Source: Anaerolineae bacterium (GTDB lineage: Bacteria; Chloroflexota; Anaerolineae; B4-G1; SLSP01). From it: a stretch of DNA of 15,827 nucleotides. The stretch covers positions 1 through 15,827 of the forward strand of contig JAFGSL010000609.1 in the NCBI GenBank assembly GCA_016934645.1. Direction: 5' to 3'. Numbering within the stretch: the stretch's first letter is position 1; each line of letters opens with the position of its first letter. Under the pieces are notes generated by a model. The model made no database searches. It saw only the letters and a list, made by a program, of their open reading frames with translations, and had not been told where the DNA came from. Positions 1 through 7,323 of the stretch are shown here, in pieces. The translations under genes were made by a program, and so were the position numbers.

Positions 1-651
1 GTCGGGGTACTTCTTGAAGAGCGCCTGCGCCTCGTTGTAGCTCTTGGTGTCATCGTCGTCGCCGTAAACCACATCCACCAGTTCCAGCTTCGCGTACTCC
101 GGCTTTGTCAGCTCTTCCTTCATCACCTCGATCCAGGCGTTCTGGTTCGGAGCGGTGGAGGTGGCGCTCAAGATGGCGATTTGGCCGCCTTCAGGGCCAG
201 TGAGGTCGAGCGCCATCTGGATTTCAATGGCGCCGATGTCGTGCAGCACTGCCTGGTTGACGTGCAGCACACGTCCCCCGATGCCAATGGCAGAGTCGAA
301 TGAGACAACGGGGATGCCAGCGTCCATAGCCTCTTTGCCGGTCGGCACGAGCGCATCCGAGTCATCCGCCGAGATCGCCAGACCGCTCACCTTCTGCGCG
401 ATTAGTGAATTGATAAGCTGGATCTGCTGCGTCGCGTCGGCGGAAGCCGGGCCTTGATACGTGACTGTCACGCCCAATTCCCCAGCAGCCTCCTGTGCCC
501 CGTTGTTCGCTGTATCGAAGTACGGGTTGCCGAGGTTCTTGGGCACCAGAACAAAGGTTAGTGGGCCGGTATCCTTCTTCCCACACCCGTTCAGCACAAG
601 GCTGAGCATCATGGCCAGAGCCAACACAAAGTACAACGTACGGTGTTTCAT
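1..651 (-). CDS. rhaS: Sugar ABC transporter substrate-binding lipoprotein, RhaS-like (partial, C-terminus beyond window)
   Basis: Periplasmic-binding-protein-1 type lipoprotein that would capture a sugar outside the membrane and hand it to the permease pair encoded upstream. Reading down from ATG at 651 gives 217 open codons to the window edge. Residues 1-22 are a lipoprotein signal with lipobox LNGC (Cys23). The mature part has family motifs: VPKNLGNPYFD near residue 36, QLINSLIAQ, FDSAIG, then NQNAWIEVMKEEL and VVYGDDDDTKSYNEAQ. The NQNAW segment and the YGDD-KS-EAQ segment match what I remember of RhaS more than LsrB, which has DQNxW. The ribosome site AGGAGGAAACT sits just before the ATG. 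It is the last visible operon gene, 85 nt after the second permease. The substrate (L-rhamnose) is inferred; an AI-2-type or other sugar ligand remains possible. Confidence 0.88.
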   Translation of the reverse strand, partial: MKHRTLYFVLALAMMLSLVLNGCGKKDTGPLTFVLVPKNLGNPYFDTANNGAQEAAGELGVTVTYQGPASADATQQIQLINSLIAQKVSGLAISADDSDALVPTGKEAMDAGIPVVSFDSAIGIGGRVLHVNQAVLHDIGAIEIQMALDLTGPEGGQIAILSATSTAPNQNAWIEVMKEELTKPEYAKLELVDVVYGDDDDTKSYNEAQALFKKYPD

Positions 652-736
652 AGTTTCCTCCTGTGTGAAATGGACTGAAATTTTTCTACGAGCATCAGGC
701 CCGTAGTTGATTGAAACTGGGTTACGAATCATGATT

Positions 737-1864
737 CTATTTGATCAACACCGCTTCGCGCGACCAGAAGAAGAAGATGACGAAAGCTGCGAAGATCACG
801 ACAAAGGCGATGATCGTCCAGAGCGACTGTCTCTGGAGTTTCTGCCCGCTGCCGGAGAACGTGCGGGCGATGTTCGGCAGCAGAATGGACAGAATCAGCA
901 GCAGGCCGATGACGATACCCTGCACCTGCCCCTGGATATTGAGCAGCCCCATCCCAAAGCGCAGCAGGCCGATCAGGAATAGCGAGAGCACCGCGCCGCC
1001 CATCGTCCCTGCACCGCCGTTGATGTCCACGCCGCCGAGCACTGCCGCCGTGATGACCGACAGTTCCAGCCCGTTACCGATGTCGGGCCGGGTGCTGCCA
1101 AAGCGCGCCGCGAGTACCAGCCCGGCCAGCGCGGCCATAAAACCGGAGACGGTGAAGATGGTGACCTTGATCCGGGCGACCGGTACGCCAGAATAGACGG
1201 CAGCGTCCTCGTTATTTCCAATCGCAAACAGATAACGCCCAAATGTGGTTCTGTGCAGCACGAGTCCAAAGAGGATCGCCAACACAGCGAACAGTGCGAC
1301 CGAAAAGGGAATCAGTGTCCCAGGAAGCTTGCCTTGGCCGATGTAGGTGAAAGCTTCCGGGTAGCCACGCGCTGCCTGATCGCCGAGTAGCACGTAGGCT
1401 ACGCCGCGATAGAAAGCATACGTTCCCAGTGTCACAACCAACGGCGGTAGCTTCATCCGCGCCACCAACGTCCCATTGAAGAAGCCAGCCAGCGTCCCCA
1501 ATGCCAGCGCTGCCAGCGCCGCGATCCAGATATTGACACCGGCCATAAACAGCCAACCCAAAAACGAGGCGCACATCCCCAGATTGGATGCAACTGATAG
1601 GTCAATGCCGCCGGTGATGATGATAAAGACCATCGCCAGCATCATGATCCCCATTTCCATGAAGTCCGACGAGGTGCGTGAAAGGTTATGCGCGTCCAGG
1701 AAGTAGGGTGAAAGTACACTGTTGAGTGCTACGACGATGAGGATTAGTCCCACCAGCATCCATTCCCAGCGCTGGAAACGCGCCAGGAACGTCCGGGGAG
1801 GTGCAACGGCGTTAATCAACGTCTTGGATGAAGTGTCTGTATCAGGAGAAGTCGGTAACGTCAT
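737..1864 (-). CDS. rhaQ: Sugar ABC transporter permease, RhaQ-like
   Basis: Integral membrane permease of the BPD_transp_2 (RbsC/LivH-like) family, 375 aa, one half of the heterodimeric channel. The N-terminal 30 residues are polar and cytosolic. Hydrophobic segments then run from about residue 34 (WMLVGLILIVVALNS) to the end. The family signature IITGGIDLSVASN lies near residue 80, and the conserved AAVLGGVDINGGAGTMGGAV near residue 270. The phrase NSVLSPYFLDAHNLS at the first membrane segment resembles RhaQ as I recall it. An extra C-terminal hydrophobic segment (WTIIAFVVIFAAFVIFFFW) follows the usual end of the fold. Its ATG overlaps the TGA of the upstream permease by 4 nt (ATGA), implying translational coupling. 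Family assignment is firm; rhamnose specificity is inferred. Confidence 0.9.
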   Translation of the reverse strand: MTLPTSPDTDTSSKTLINAVAPPRTFLARFQRWEWMLVGLILIVVALNSVLSPYFLDAHNLSRTSSDFMEMGIMMLAMVFIIITGGIDLSVASNLGMCASFLGWLFMAGVNIWIAALAALALGTLAGFFNGTLVARMKLPPLVVTLGTYAFYRGVAYVLLGDQAARGYPEAFTYIGQGKLPGTLIPFSVALFAVLAILFGLVLHRTTFGRYLFAIGNNEDAAVYSGVPVARIKVTIFTVSGFMAALAGLVLAARFGSTRPDIGNGLELSVITAAVLGGVDINGGAGTMGGAVLSLFLIGLLRFGMGLLNIQGQVQGIVIGLLLILSILLPNIARTFSGSGQKLQRQSLWTIIAFVVIFAAFVIFFFWSREAVLIK

Positions 1865-2862
1865 CTTTGGTTATTCCTCTGCGTACTCCGCAAGATCAGG
1901 CTGTCGGTTACGATGGCGATCAGGATAAGCAGGCCCTGCAGAGCGAGTTGCCAGAACGGGGAGATGCGCACCAGTGGCAGCGCGTTCTCGATTAAGCCTA
2001 GTAGGAGTGCGCCCAATAACACGCCGGGCACTGTTCCTACACCACCACTGGTACTGACGCCGCCCACCACCGCCGCCGCCACCGTCTGCAACTCGAAACC
2101 AAGTGCCGTGTTCGTCTGCGCCGATTCGAAGCGCGAGGCCCACAGCACCCCCGCCAGTCCGGAGGCCAAGCCACTGAGCAGGTACACCAAAAAGATGATC
2201 CGCTGGTGGCGAATCCCGGTTACCTGTGCGGCTTCCAGGTTGCTGCCCACTGCGTATATGTCGCGTCCGGTACGGGTGTAGTTGAGGAAGAAGTACACGG
2301 CCACCGCGAAAATTATGGCAATGACAACCATATTCGGCAGGCCCAACGCTGTCCCTTTTGAGAGCATCTTGAAGCTCTTCGGCAGCTCAAAAGAGTTGAT
2401 CCACGTCCCTTGACTGTAGAAAAAGACCATGCCACGATAGATGCTCAACGTGCCGAGTGTAGCGATGATCGGCGGGACCTTGCCATAGCTGATGACTGTC
2501 CCGTTGAGCGCGCCAAGTGCGGCTCCAAGCGCCATACCGAGTAGCACCGCTGCAAACACCGGAAACTCAGGCGCCTGCTTCATTACAAATGCGACCATCA
2601 TCGCGACCAGCCCGATTGTCGAGCTGACCGACAGGTCAATGCCGCGTGTGATGATGACCATCGCCTGCACCAGTGCCACGATGGAAAGGATGGAGATGTT
2701 CAACAAGATATCCTTGAAGTTTTCCAGAGTCAAAAACGCCGGGGCGCGCAATGCCACGATGACGCCCAGGATCAGAATAAATACGCTAATCCCGGCTTCG
2801 CGAAAGCGGGTGATAGCCCGAAGGTGGTTAGAGCGGGAAGTCGGGACGTTCTGCGCGTTCAT
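1861..2862 (-). CDS. rhaP: Sugar ABC transporter permease, RhaP-like
   Basis: Second BPD_transp_2 family permease, 333 aa, predicted partner of the other permease in a heterodimeric membrane channel. The first hydrophobic segment begins near residue 24 (ISVFILILGVIVALRAPAFL). The signature IITRGIDLSVSSTIGL lies near residue 70; the TRGIDLSV wording and RAPAFLTLENF resemble RhaP and LsrC. The conserved glycine-rich AAAVVGGVSTSGGVGTVPGV lies near residue 264. Its ATG overlaps the ATPase stop as ATGA, and its own TGA overlaps the next permease start in the same way, so three genes are translationally coupled. Two non-identical permeases are typical of rhamnose and AI-2 importers, whereas ribose importers use one permease twice. 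Confidence 0.9.
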   Translation of the reverse strand: MNAQNVPTSRSNHLRAITRFREAGISVFILILGVIVALRAPAFLTLENFKDILLNISILSIVALVQAMVIITRGIDLSVSSTIGLVAMMVAFVMKQAPEFPVFAAVLLGMALGAALGALNGTVISYGKVPPIIATLGTLSIYRGMVFFYSQGTWINSFELPKSFKMLSKGTALGLPNMVVIAIIFAVAVYFFLNYTRTGRDIYAVGSNLEAAQVTGIRHQRIIFLVYLLSGLASGLAGVLWASRFESAQTNTALGFELQTVAAAVVGGVSTSGGVGTVPGVLLGALLLGLIENALPLVRISPFWQLALQGLLILIAIVTDSLILRSTQRNNQR

Positions 2863-4385
2863 TGCATATCTCCTGCACTTACAGATTGCGTGGCGGCGGA
2901 GAGGATCTTTTCCTGGGTGGCCTCTGTGCGGGTGAAATGAGCGGTCATGTGTCCTTCACGCATCACCAGAATCCGGTCACTCATCCCTAGCACTTCGGGC
3001 AACTCCGACGAAATCATCAAGATCGCCATGCCCTCAGAAGCTAGTTTGCTCATCAGGGCGTGGACGGCGGCTTTCGTGCCCACGTCAATGCCGCGCGTCG
3101 GCTCATCGAGGATCAGGATGCGCGGTTTGGTCTCCAGCCATTTCGCCAGCACTACCTTCTGCTGGTTGCCGCCCGAGAGTTCACGTGCTTTTTGCCAGAT
3201 ATGACTTGCACGCACTTCCATCTGCCGGGCTGCGCTGAATGCCCTGTCACGCTCGACCTCGTCTTGCAACCAACCATGTCGGGCGCATTGCCCCAGCACC
3301 ACTAGGCTGAGGTTGGATGTGATCGACATCGGCGGGATCAGCCCGTGTATCTGGCGGTCTTCGGGGACGTAGGCCAACCCCAGGCGGATCGCTTCCTGTG
3401 GCGAGTTGATCTGCACCGTCTGCCCAGCTACCTGGATGGTGCCTGAGGTGTGCGGCGTCACGCCGAAGATGGCACGCGCTACGTCTGTGCGCCCCGCGCC
3501 GACCAGCCCAGCCATCCCTAGGATTTCGCCCTGCCGTAGCTCGAAGCTGATGTTCTCGAAGACGCCAAGCTGCGATAGATTTTCTACCTTGAGCGCCATA
3601 TCGCCGGCAACCACGTCTTGCTTGGGGAATAGATTGGAGATCGTCCGCCCCACCATCAGGCGAATCAGATCGTCGCGAGTTACTTCGGACAGCGTGCAGG
3701 TATCCACGTAGGAGCCATCCCGCAACACGGTGACGCGGTCGGCCAACTCGAACAATTCTTCGAGCCGGTGGGAGATGAAGATAATCGCCGTGCCTTCGTC
3801 GCGCAGCCGCCGCACCAGGCGGAATAGATCCGCTACCTCGTTGAGTGTCAGCGATGAGGTCGGCTCGTCCATAATCAGGATGCGCGCGTGCAGCGAAAAG
3901 GCCCGCGCGATCTCGATCATCTGCTGTTGGGCGATGCTCAGATTGCGGGCTTTCTGCTTCAAATCTAGCTGCACTCCCAGCGAGTCGAGGAGCTTGCCGG
4001 CCTCGTTGTAGAGCTTGCGCCAGTGAATGAGGCCACCGCGCAACGGCAAGCAGACTTGCCGCGTGGGCTGCCGGCCCACGAAGATGTTCTCGGCCACGTC
4101 CAAGTCGGGGAACAGGCTGAGTTCCTGGTAAATCGCCGCGATCCCGGCCTCGCGCGACTCGCGTGGGTCGTTGAAATGCACCTGCTCCCCATTTAGGTAG
4201 ATCTCGCCACCATCCGGTTGGTGGACGCCCGTGACGACTTTCACCAGGGTGGACTTGCCCGCGCCGTTCTCACCGAGCAGCGCGTGAACTTCCCCAGGCC
4301 GCAGGTTAAACGATACGCCGTGTAAGACTTCCACGGTGGAAAAGCGTTTGGTGATATCTTTTAGCTCAAGGCAATAGTCAGTCAT
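2859..4385 (-). CDS. Sugar ABC transporter ATP-binding protein, two-domain (RhaT/RbsA/MglA family)
   Basis: Cytosolic ATPase of 508 aa with two fused nucleotide-binding domains, powering the importer. Domain 1: Walker A GENGAGKST at residues 38-46, Q-loop Gln87, signature LSIAQ at 149-153, Walker B ILIMDEP at 169-175 and switch His206. Domain 2 (from about residue 264) is degenerate in the way usual for this family: its Walker A region reads VGAGRTD near 295-301 with Arg in place of the catalytic Lys. The signature LSGGNQQ (403-409) and Walker B ILILDEPT (423-430) are intact, and SSELPE replaces the switch His. The carbohydrate-importer motif PEDR is at 341-344. The ATG lies 8 nt inside the end of the DeoR gene. 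Sequence alone does not discriminate rhamnose from AI-2 or ribose importers, so no symbol is assigned. Confidence 0.93.
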   Translation of the reverse strand: MTDYCLELKDITKRFSTVEVLHGVSFNLRPGEVHALLGENGAGKSTLVKVVTGVHQPDGGEIYLNGEQVHFNDPRESREAGIAAIYQELSLFPDLDVAENIFVGRQPTRQVCLPLRGGLIHWRKLYNEAGKLLDSLGVQLDLKQKARNLSIAQQQMIEIARAFSLHARILIMDEPTSSLTLNEVADLFRLVRRLRDEGTAIIFISHRLEELFELADRVTVLRDGSYVDTCTLSEVTRDDLIRLMVGRTISNLFPKQDVVAGDMALKVENLSQLGVFENISFELRQGEILGMAGLVGAGRTDVARAIFGVTPHTSGTIQVAGQTVQINSPQEAIRLGLAYVPEDRQIHGLIPPMSITSNLSLVVLGQCARHGWLQDEVERDRAFSAARQMEVRASHIWQKARELSGGNQQKVVLAKWLETKPRILILDEPTRGIDVGTKAAVHALMSKLASEGMAILMISSELPEVLGMSDRILVMREGHMTAHFTRTEATQEKILSAATQSVSAGDMQ

Positions 4386-5154
4386 CGTTCTTACAAATCA
4401 CGAGAGGAATACCGGCTTCTTGAAGCCGGGCCTGCCACGCTGCGCTGATGCCAGCGTCGGTGAACAAGCGAGTAATCTGTGACAGATTCGCAAAGGGGGT
4501 GAAGTCCTCTTTGCCAAACTTGGAGGAATCGATCAGGGCAAATAACTGCTGCCCCGACCCGATCACTTTACGTTTGAGATGCGCTTCGGCCATGTGTTCG
4601 TCGGTCATTCCTCGTTCAAGACTGAATCCACTGCACGAGAGGAACACCTTCTGAACGTGTAGTTCCTCAATGACCCGTTCACTGAGCAGTCCGGTCACAG
4701 ACGAGTAATCGTGGTTGACCTCGCCGCCAAGAAAAATCACGGTGTTGGAAAAGTTCTGCGCCAGTTCCCGCGCAGTGTCGAACCCGTTGGTGATAATGCG
4801 CAGCCGTTGCCGTCCGGCGAGCGCGCGGGCCAGATAGTACACGGTGCTGCTTGCGTCGAGTAAAAGCGAATCGCCATCCTCAACCAGGGTCGCCGCTTCG
4901 TGCGCAATCGTAAACTTGGCCGCGCTGTTCTTTTGAAAACGCTGTCGAAATGAGGTGTTTTGCAGCGAGGTCGGTTCGTTCAAAACCGCCCCGCCGTGGA
5001 CCCGCATCAGCCGCCCTTGTTGCTCCAGTGCGTTGAGATCGTTGCGGATGGTGCCTTCTGACACCTCCAACGCCGCTGCCAGTTCAGGGACGCGCAGTCC
5101 GGGCTGCTTGCGCAGGTATTCTAACAGAGATTGGCGACGTTCGTACGTGGTCAC
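4378..5154 (-). CDS. DeoR-family transcriptional regulator of the sugar transport operon
   Basis: Predicted sugar-phosphate-responsive repressor, 258 aa. Residues 4-57 form the DeoR winged helix-turn-helix (RRQSLLEYLRKQPGLRVPEL, SEGTIRNDLNALE, RVHGGAV). Residues 80-235 are the DeoRC effector domain with LDASSTVYYLA (Asp100), ITNG (121-124), LGGEVN, the GMTDEHMAEA stretch and DSSKFG (209-214). The start is GTG at 5154, preceded by AAAGAGG with about 7 nt spacing; no in-frame ATG explains the HTH better. It is the first gene of the operon, and its last 8 nt overlap the ATPase start. Rhizobial rhamnose importers also have a DeoR-type regulator (RhaR), which supports the substrate inference. Autoregulation from the promoter at 5302-5332 is likely but not shown. 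Confidence 0.92.
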   Translation of the reverse strand: MTTYERRQSLLEYLRKQPGLRVPELAAALEVSEGTIRNDLNALEQQGRLMRVHGGAVLNEPTSLQNTSFRQRFQKNSAAKFTIAHEAATLVEDGDSLLLDASSTVYYLARALAGRQRLRIITNGFDTARELAQNFSNTVIFLGGEVNHDYSSVTGLLSERVIEELHVQKVFLSCSGFSLERGMTDEHMAEAHLKRKVIGSGQQLFALIDSSKFGKEDFTPFANLSQITRLFTDAGISAAWQARLQEAGIPLVICKNDD

Positions 5155-5170
5155 ACAAACGCCTCTTTGT

Positions 5171-5290
5171 GGTATCTTCTCAAAAATCTAGGGGTGGTGG
5201 TTTGGGCACAGGCGCAGCCCGTCCTAAACCCCCACTTTTGCTTATCTTTTATTGAGATGATACTTTTGTGAAATTTAATGGATTTTGACG
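5171..5290 (+). repeat. Dispersed hairpin repeat, copy A (decayed)
   Basis: This stretch aligns with 8478-8592 from GGTATCTTCTC onward, without gaps up to the central GCAGCCC and with small indels after it. Both copies end in a shared AATGGATT-(TT)-GAC. The central inverted repeat is imperfect here: GTGGTGGTTTGGG on the left against CCTAAACCCCCAC on the right, around a GCA loop at 5214-5216. Because the operon promoter is at 5302-5332, this copy would be transcribed as part of the 5' leader of the DeoR gene. Confidence 0.75.
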
Positions 5291-5301
5291 AAGTTGCATG
5301 A

Positions 5302-5332
5302 ATTATACTAAGAGATTTTTGCGAATTGTCAA
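5302..5332 (-). promoter_or_regulatory. Sigma70-like promoter of the DeoR/transporter operon
   Basis: On the minus strand a perfect -35 hexamer TTGACA (5327-5332) and a perfect -10 hexamer TATAAT (5302-5307) are separated by 19 bp. The spacer is slightly long; an alternative -10 TAGTAT would give 16 bp. Two direct CAAAAAT heptamers (5333-5339 and 5315-5321) flank the -35 box and could be an operator. The predicted leader to the GTG at 5154 is about 140 nt and contains a dispersed repeat copy. Confidence 0.55.
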
Positions 5333-5375
5333 ATTTTTGGACTTTTCAACAAGTTTCTTGAAAGACAGGCCGGTG

Positions 5376-6215
5376 TCAGCGGGGCAGGTGCGCCGCCAAC
5401 CACGCCTCCACGTCACCCAGCACCTGCTCGTGCTCCGGCTCGTTGAAAACTTCGTGATAGAAGCCCTCGTAGACTTTGAGGGTTTTGTCGGTCGAACGCA
5501 CGGCATCGTACAACAGTTGCGCGCCTGCCGGATCGACCAACTTATCCTCGCTGCCCTGCACGATGAGGAGCGGCAGGGTGATTGTGGCGGCTTCAGCTGT
5601 GACACGCTGCATCGTAGAGAGCATTTCGGCGGCGAGTCGGGCCGTGGCTTTGCCCCTGTAGACCAACGGATCGTTAATGTATGCCTGGACAACGGCGGGA
5701 TCGCGGCTCACGCCTTCGGCATTCACGCCCAACAGCCCCGCTTTGGGCAGCAACGTCGAAAGGATCTTTCCCACGAAAACAATCGCGGGCGGTGTATTAT
5801 CCGGCACTTTGACCAATATCCCGGAGAGCACCGCGCCGGCCAGTTCATCCTGGTGTTCGAGCAGATACGCCGCGCCGATCAGCGCCCCCAGACTGTGCCC
5901 GACCAGGAAGATCGGCGTGTCGGGATGCTCCAGGCGGATCAGGTCGAAGTAGAGCTTGAGCGTGACCGTGTAGTCGGTGAAGCGTTCCACGTGGACGTGC
6001 GTCCCCTCGGATTTGCCATGCCCGATGTGATCGAGGCCGTAGACGGCATATTCTAGCGGCACGAAGTGGTTGACCACGTTCATGTACCGCCCGCTGTGCT
6101 CCGCCAGCCCGTGGACGACCAACAGCACAGCCTTGACGTCCGCCTCCGGCAGCCAAACCTGATAGTAGATGTTGCTCTCCCGTACCCCTTTGAAAAATCC
6201 ATCTTGATGTCTCAT
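5376..6215 (-). CDS. Alpha/beta hydrolase, monoacylglycerol-lipase type
   Basis: Serine hydrolase of the Hydrolase_4 / monoglyceride lipase group, 279 aa, predicted cytosolic with no signal peptide. Visible motifs: oxyanion region HGLAEHSGRY (35-44), GLDHIGHGKSEG (60-71), nucleophile elbow GHSLG (106-110, Ser108), acid Asp224 in GSEDKLVDP, and catalytic His254 in YEGFYHEVFNE. Length and motif order match bacterial monoacylglycerol lipases; likely substrates are monoacylglycerols or other small esters. ATG 6215 has AAGGAGAC just upstream. It lies 82 nt downstream of the methyltransferase on the same strand, separated by short tandem repeats, so it may be co-transcribed with 6298-8344. Lysophospholipase or another esterase is the main alternative. 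Confidence 0.9.
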   Translation of the reverse strand: MRHQDGFFKGVRESNIYYQVWLPEADVKAVLLVVHGLAEHSGRYMNVVNHFVPLEYAVYGLDHIGHGKSEGTHVHVERFTDYTVTLKLYFDLIRLEHPDTPIFLVGHSLGALIGAAYLLEHQDELAGAVLSGILVKVPDNTPPAIVFVGKILSTLLPKAGLLGVNAEGVSRDPAVVQAYINDPLVYRGKATARLAAEMLSTMQRVTAEAATITLPLLIVQGSEDKLVDPAGAQLLYDAVRSTDKTLKVYEGFYHEVFNEPEHEQVLGDVEAWLAAHLPR

Positions 6216-6233
6216 AGTGTCTCCTTATAAGTT

Positions 6234-6263
6234 AACCACGAATCTTCACGAATCCGCACGAAT
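6234..6263. repeat. Three tandem 10-nt units (NNNCACGAAT)
   Basis: Three consecutive decamers read AACCACGAAT, CTTCACGAAT and CCGCACGAAT in the spacer between hydrolase and methyltransferase. The last seven bases are identical in each. Similar degenerate decamer runs occur in intergenic spacers of many environmental bacteria, as far as I recall. Confidence 0.8.
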
Positions 6264-6272
6264 TTTCCTTCC

Positions 6273-6300
6273 CCGTCTACCGTCTACTGTCTACCGTCTA
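6273..6300. repeat. Four tandem heptamers (CCGTCTA), the last containing the methyltransferase stop
   Basis: Units are CCGTCTA, CCGTCTA, CTGTCTA and CCGTCTA, back to back. On the minus strand each unit carries TAG, and the first one read is the stop codon of the methyltransferase gene at 6298-6300. Confidence 0.85.
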
Positions 6301-7323
6301 CCTGACAGCGACCGTGATCTCGTTGCGGTTGTGGAACAACTGGCGGGCGCCGATGAGCGTGTACCGTTCGCGCAGCAGGGCGAGCGCCGACGTGGCAACT
6401 CTTTCGGCGTGGCTCTTCGGCAGCTTGAGCGTCATCAAAGCCCAGCCGCCGGGTTTCAGGTTGCGGCGCGACCTGAGCATCAGGTGCGCCGAGTCGTGGG
6501 CGTCCATCCGCATATCGTTGAGGATGACGTCGAACGTTGCGTCCGTCTCCGGCAGGTAGCGCTGCGCCGTGTGCCGCAGGTGACGCACGCCGGGGTCGGC
6601 GGCGAGGGATGGGGCCAGGTCGGCGGGATCGATGGCGGTCACCTGTAGCCCGTTGAGCCGCGCGATGCGCGTCCACCCGCCGGGCGCTGCGCCGAGATCG
6701 AGGGCGCTGCCTGCGTCAGGCCACGACAGGCCGAACGTTTCCATCGCCTCCAACAGCTTGAATTCCGCCCGGCTGATCTGCTCCGGCTCCGTTTTGAAGC
6801 GCCGCTCGCCGCCCGCCCAATCGCTCAAATTGTCCGCTGCGCGCGAGACGCCGAGATAGCCTGTTTTGGGCGTCAGCGCTACGGAGAGGACTTGTGCCGG
6901 CTGGCGGACGTCCAGTGCAAGGCCCTGGGCGGCCAGCGCATCCGCCAGGCGCGTGTTGACGTCGTAGCGCGCGTAGGGCCATTCCTTGTCTATCAGCCGC
7001 GTCTGTACCGAGAAGGTCTGGGTTATGTTCAGGCGTGGAAAGAGTTGGCGACTTGCTTCCACGAGCGCATCCAGGTCGCTCGCGTCTTGCCTCAGCGGGA
7101 TAGTCATTTGCACCGGGCAGACGTGACGGCAGAAGACCGGCGGCTGTTCCCGCAGGCGGGCGGCGAAGGCATCCCAGGATAGCGTTAGCTCGGCCCAACC
7201 CACGCCGGGTTCGAGCCAGCGCCGCAACTGCGCGTCTGGATCGATGGCGCGGATTTCTTCCAGCGCAATCTTGGCCGAAGACGGGCCGGCGGTGAACAGG
7301 ATCGTCGCTTCACCAGCGGGCAT
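6298..7323 (-). CDS. SAM-dependent RNA 2'-O-ribose methyltransferase, RlmM/FtsJ-like
   Basis: Predicted to transfer a methyl group from S-adenosylmethionine to a ribose 2'-hydroxyl of RNA, probably rRNA by analogy with RlmM (23S C2498). From ATG 7323 it is 341 aa. The N-terminal half (about 60-155) is compatible with a THUMP-like RNA-binding region. The C-terminal half is RrmJ/FtsJ-like, with SAM motif ALDLGAAPGGW (207-217) and an apparently complete K-D-K-E tetrad: Lys189 in SRAEFKL, Asp270 in VILNDMRMD, Lys300 in LMTLKLPK and Glu335 in NRNEITVAV. ATG 7323 is preferred over an upstream start at 7407 because GAGGA lies 5 nt before it and the extra residues look unrelated. It overlaps the DUF2804 stop by 14 nt, suggesting coupling. 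The actual RNA target is unknown. Confidence 0.88.
   Translation of the reverse strand: MPAGEATILFTAGPSSAKIALEEIRAIDPDAQLRRWLEPGVGWAELTLSWDAFAARLREQPPVFCRHVCPVQMTIPLRQDASDLDALVEASRQLFPRLNITQTFSVQTRLIDKEWPYARYDVNTRLADALAAQGLALDVRQPAQVLSVALTPKTGYLGVSRAADNLSDWAGGERRFKTEPEQISRAEFKLLEAMETFGLSWPDAGSALDLGAAPGGWTRIARLNGLQVTAIDPADLAPSLAADPGVRHLRHTAQRYLPETDATFDVILNDMRMDAHDSAHLMLRSRRNLKPGGWALMTLKLPKSHAERVATSALALLRERYTLIGARQLFHNRNEITVAVR

Noticed and set aside
737..1196. Plus-strand ORFs opposite the second permease
   Set aside because: They are antisense shadows of a well-supported permease; they are Ser/Pro/Thr-rich with no family motif or ribosome site.
5343..5363. Hairpin TTTCAA/TTGAAA as terminator of the hydrolase gene
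   Set aside because: The stem is only about six A-T-rich base pairs with no clear T run after it; too weak to call.
5298..6056. A 252-aa plus-strand ORF opposite the hydrolase
   Set aside because: The opposite strand carries a complete catalytic triad and family motifs; the plus-strand protein is a compositional mirror with no recognisable domain.
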